A DNA stretch of 6,560 nt from an uncultured Clostridia bacterium (lineage in GTDB: Bacteria > Bacillota_A > Clostridia > Oscillospirales > Acutalibacteraceae). The DNA is taken from contig CALAEU010000202.1 in NCBI GenBank assembly GCA_937891215.1, forward strand, positions 1-6,560, read 5' to 3'. This document shows positions 5,956-6,560 of this stretch, piece by piece. The position numbers and the translations under genes were made by a program. Within the stretch, counting starts at the first letter, position 1, and each line of letters begins with the position of its first letter. A model generated the notes under the pieces. The model saw only the letters and a list, made by a program, of their open reading frames with translations. It was not told where the DNA came from and did no database searches.

Positions 5956-6560
5956 GTTTTTAGTGTTTGTAACTAATTTGTGCACTTCGTCAGCAGTAAG
6001 TTCACGCCATTTACCAGGTTGAAGCATCCCTAATTTCAAAGAACCTATTGATGTTCTTTTAAGCCTTATAACCTCTAGACCAACTTCTTCGCACATTTTT
6101 CTGATTTGACGATTTCTGCCTTCAAAAATTTTAATCTGTAACACGCTACGAGTTTCGCTTTTTTCTAAAACCGCAACTTCGGCAGGTAATGTTTCCCTGC
6201 CATCAATTAAAACACCGTTTTCAAGTTTCTCTGTTTGTTCTTTTGTAATAGAAGAACGTACTGTTACTCTGTATGTTTTTGAAATGTGTTTTCTTGGGTG
6301 CATTACACTGTTTGCAAATTCACCATCATTTGTTAGTAAAAGCATTCCCTCAGAATCACGGTCAAGTCTGCCAACTGGATAAACTGTTGCACCAACATCA
6401 GAAACTAACTCTGCAACACACTTTCTGCCCAACTCATCACTCATAGTAGTAACATATCCGCGTGGTTTGTTAAGCATAATATAATATTTCTGCTTTACAA
6501 CAGTAACTTTTTTTCCGTTTACTGTAACATCGTCTCTTTTAGGGTCAACTTTATCACCAA
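5953..6560 (-). CDS. rluB: rRNA pseudouridine synthase, RsuA/RluB family (5' end outside window)
   Basis: Isomerises a specific uridine in ribosomal RNA to pseudouridine; in this family RluB acts on 23S and RsuA on 16S rRNA. The visible 201 residues begin inside the gene. The reading frame stays open from the ATG at 6477 to the window edge, and those 27 extra codons encode the end of an S4 RNA-binding domain (GDKV..., then VTVNGKKV) running into YYIMLNKPRGYVTT. The ATG at 6477 is therefore an internal methionine, not the start. The catalytic motif GRLDRDSEGMLLLTNDG carries the catalytic Asp at codon 6361-6363. The later family motif EGRNRQIRKM and the C-terminal LKLGMLQPGKWRELT are intact. 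The stop is TGA. Length and motifs fit Firmicutes RluB better than RsuA, but the target site cannot be proved from sequence. It lies upstream of, and probably in a different transcription unit from, the yicC operon. Confidence 0.93.
   Translation of the reverse strand, partial: GDKVDPKRDDVTVNGKKVTVVKQKYYIMLNKPRGYVTTMSDELGRKCVAELVSDVGATVYPVGRLDRDSEGMLLLTNDGEFANSVMHPRKHISKTYRVTVRSSITKEQTEKLENGVLIDGRETLPAEVAVLEKSETRSVLQIKIFEGRNRQIRKMCEEVGLEVIRLKRTSIGSLKLGMLQPGKWRELTADEVHKLVTNTKN

Noticed and set aside
5887..5960. Possible intrinsic terminator for rluB
   Set aside because: The spacer has no GC-rich hairpin followed by a T run on the minus strand; the T run before the -10 box is not preceded by a stem. 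Readthrough from rluB into the operon is possible.
1..6560. Undescribed defence, mobile or biosynthetic system
   Set aside because: Every gene is a recognised housekeeping family in a conserved order, with no spacer longer than 66 bp inside the cluster, no repeats array and no foreign-looking segment.

Overview
The window is an AT-rich, gene-dense stretch of a bacterial chromosome. Every gene lies on the minus strand, so transcription runs from high to low coordinates. The gene content and order (yicC - remA - gmk - rpoZ - priA - def - fmt) match the conserved Firmicutes cluster known from Bacillus subtilis (yloC-remA-gmk-rpoZ-coaBC-priA-def-fmt), with coaBC absent. Together with the low GC and the strong Shine-Dalgarno sites, this suggests a member of the Clostridia, perhaps an anaerobic gut lineage of the Oscillospiraceae/Ruminococcaceae type. 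The exact family is inference.

Layout in the direction of transcription. At 6560-5953 is the 3' part of an rRNA pseudouridine synthase gene (rluB/rsuA family) whose 5' end lies beyond the window. A 66-bp spacer (5887-5952) follows and holds an exact-consensus sigma-A promoter, TTGACA-17 bp-TATAAT, starting just after the rluB stop. From there seven genes run with gaps of 2-21 bp or overlaps: yicC (endoribonuclease family), remA (DNA-binding matrix regulator), gmk (guanylate kinase), rpoZ (RNA polymerase omega), priA (replication-restart helicase), def (peptide deformylase) and fmt (Met-tRNA formyltransferase). The fmt stop is 17 bp from the left edge. No terminator is visible inside the window, so the operon probably continues to the left.

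How the genes fit together: def and fmt are the two ends of the formyl-methionine cycle (formylate the initiator tRNA, then remove the formyl group from new proteins). gmk makes GDP for nucleotide synthesis, rpoZ helps assemble RNA polymerase, priA restarts stalled forks, yicC acts in RNA turnover, and rluB modifies rRNA. It is a growth and information-processing operon; remA is the only dedicated regulator in it.

No mobile element, CRISPR array, tRNA, rRNA, riboswitch or defence system is visible, and I found no convincing undescribed system. The points most worth a second look are the gmk start (a TTG with a strong ribosome binding site inside the end of remA), the exact-consensus promoter with a flanking 8-bp direct repeat, the missing coaBC, and the priA start, which lacks its own ribosome binding site.
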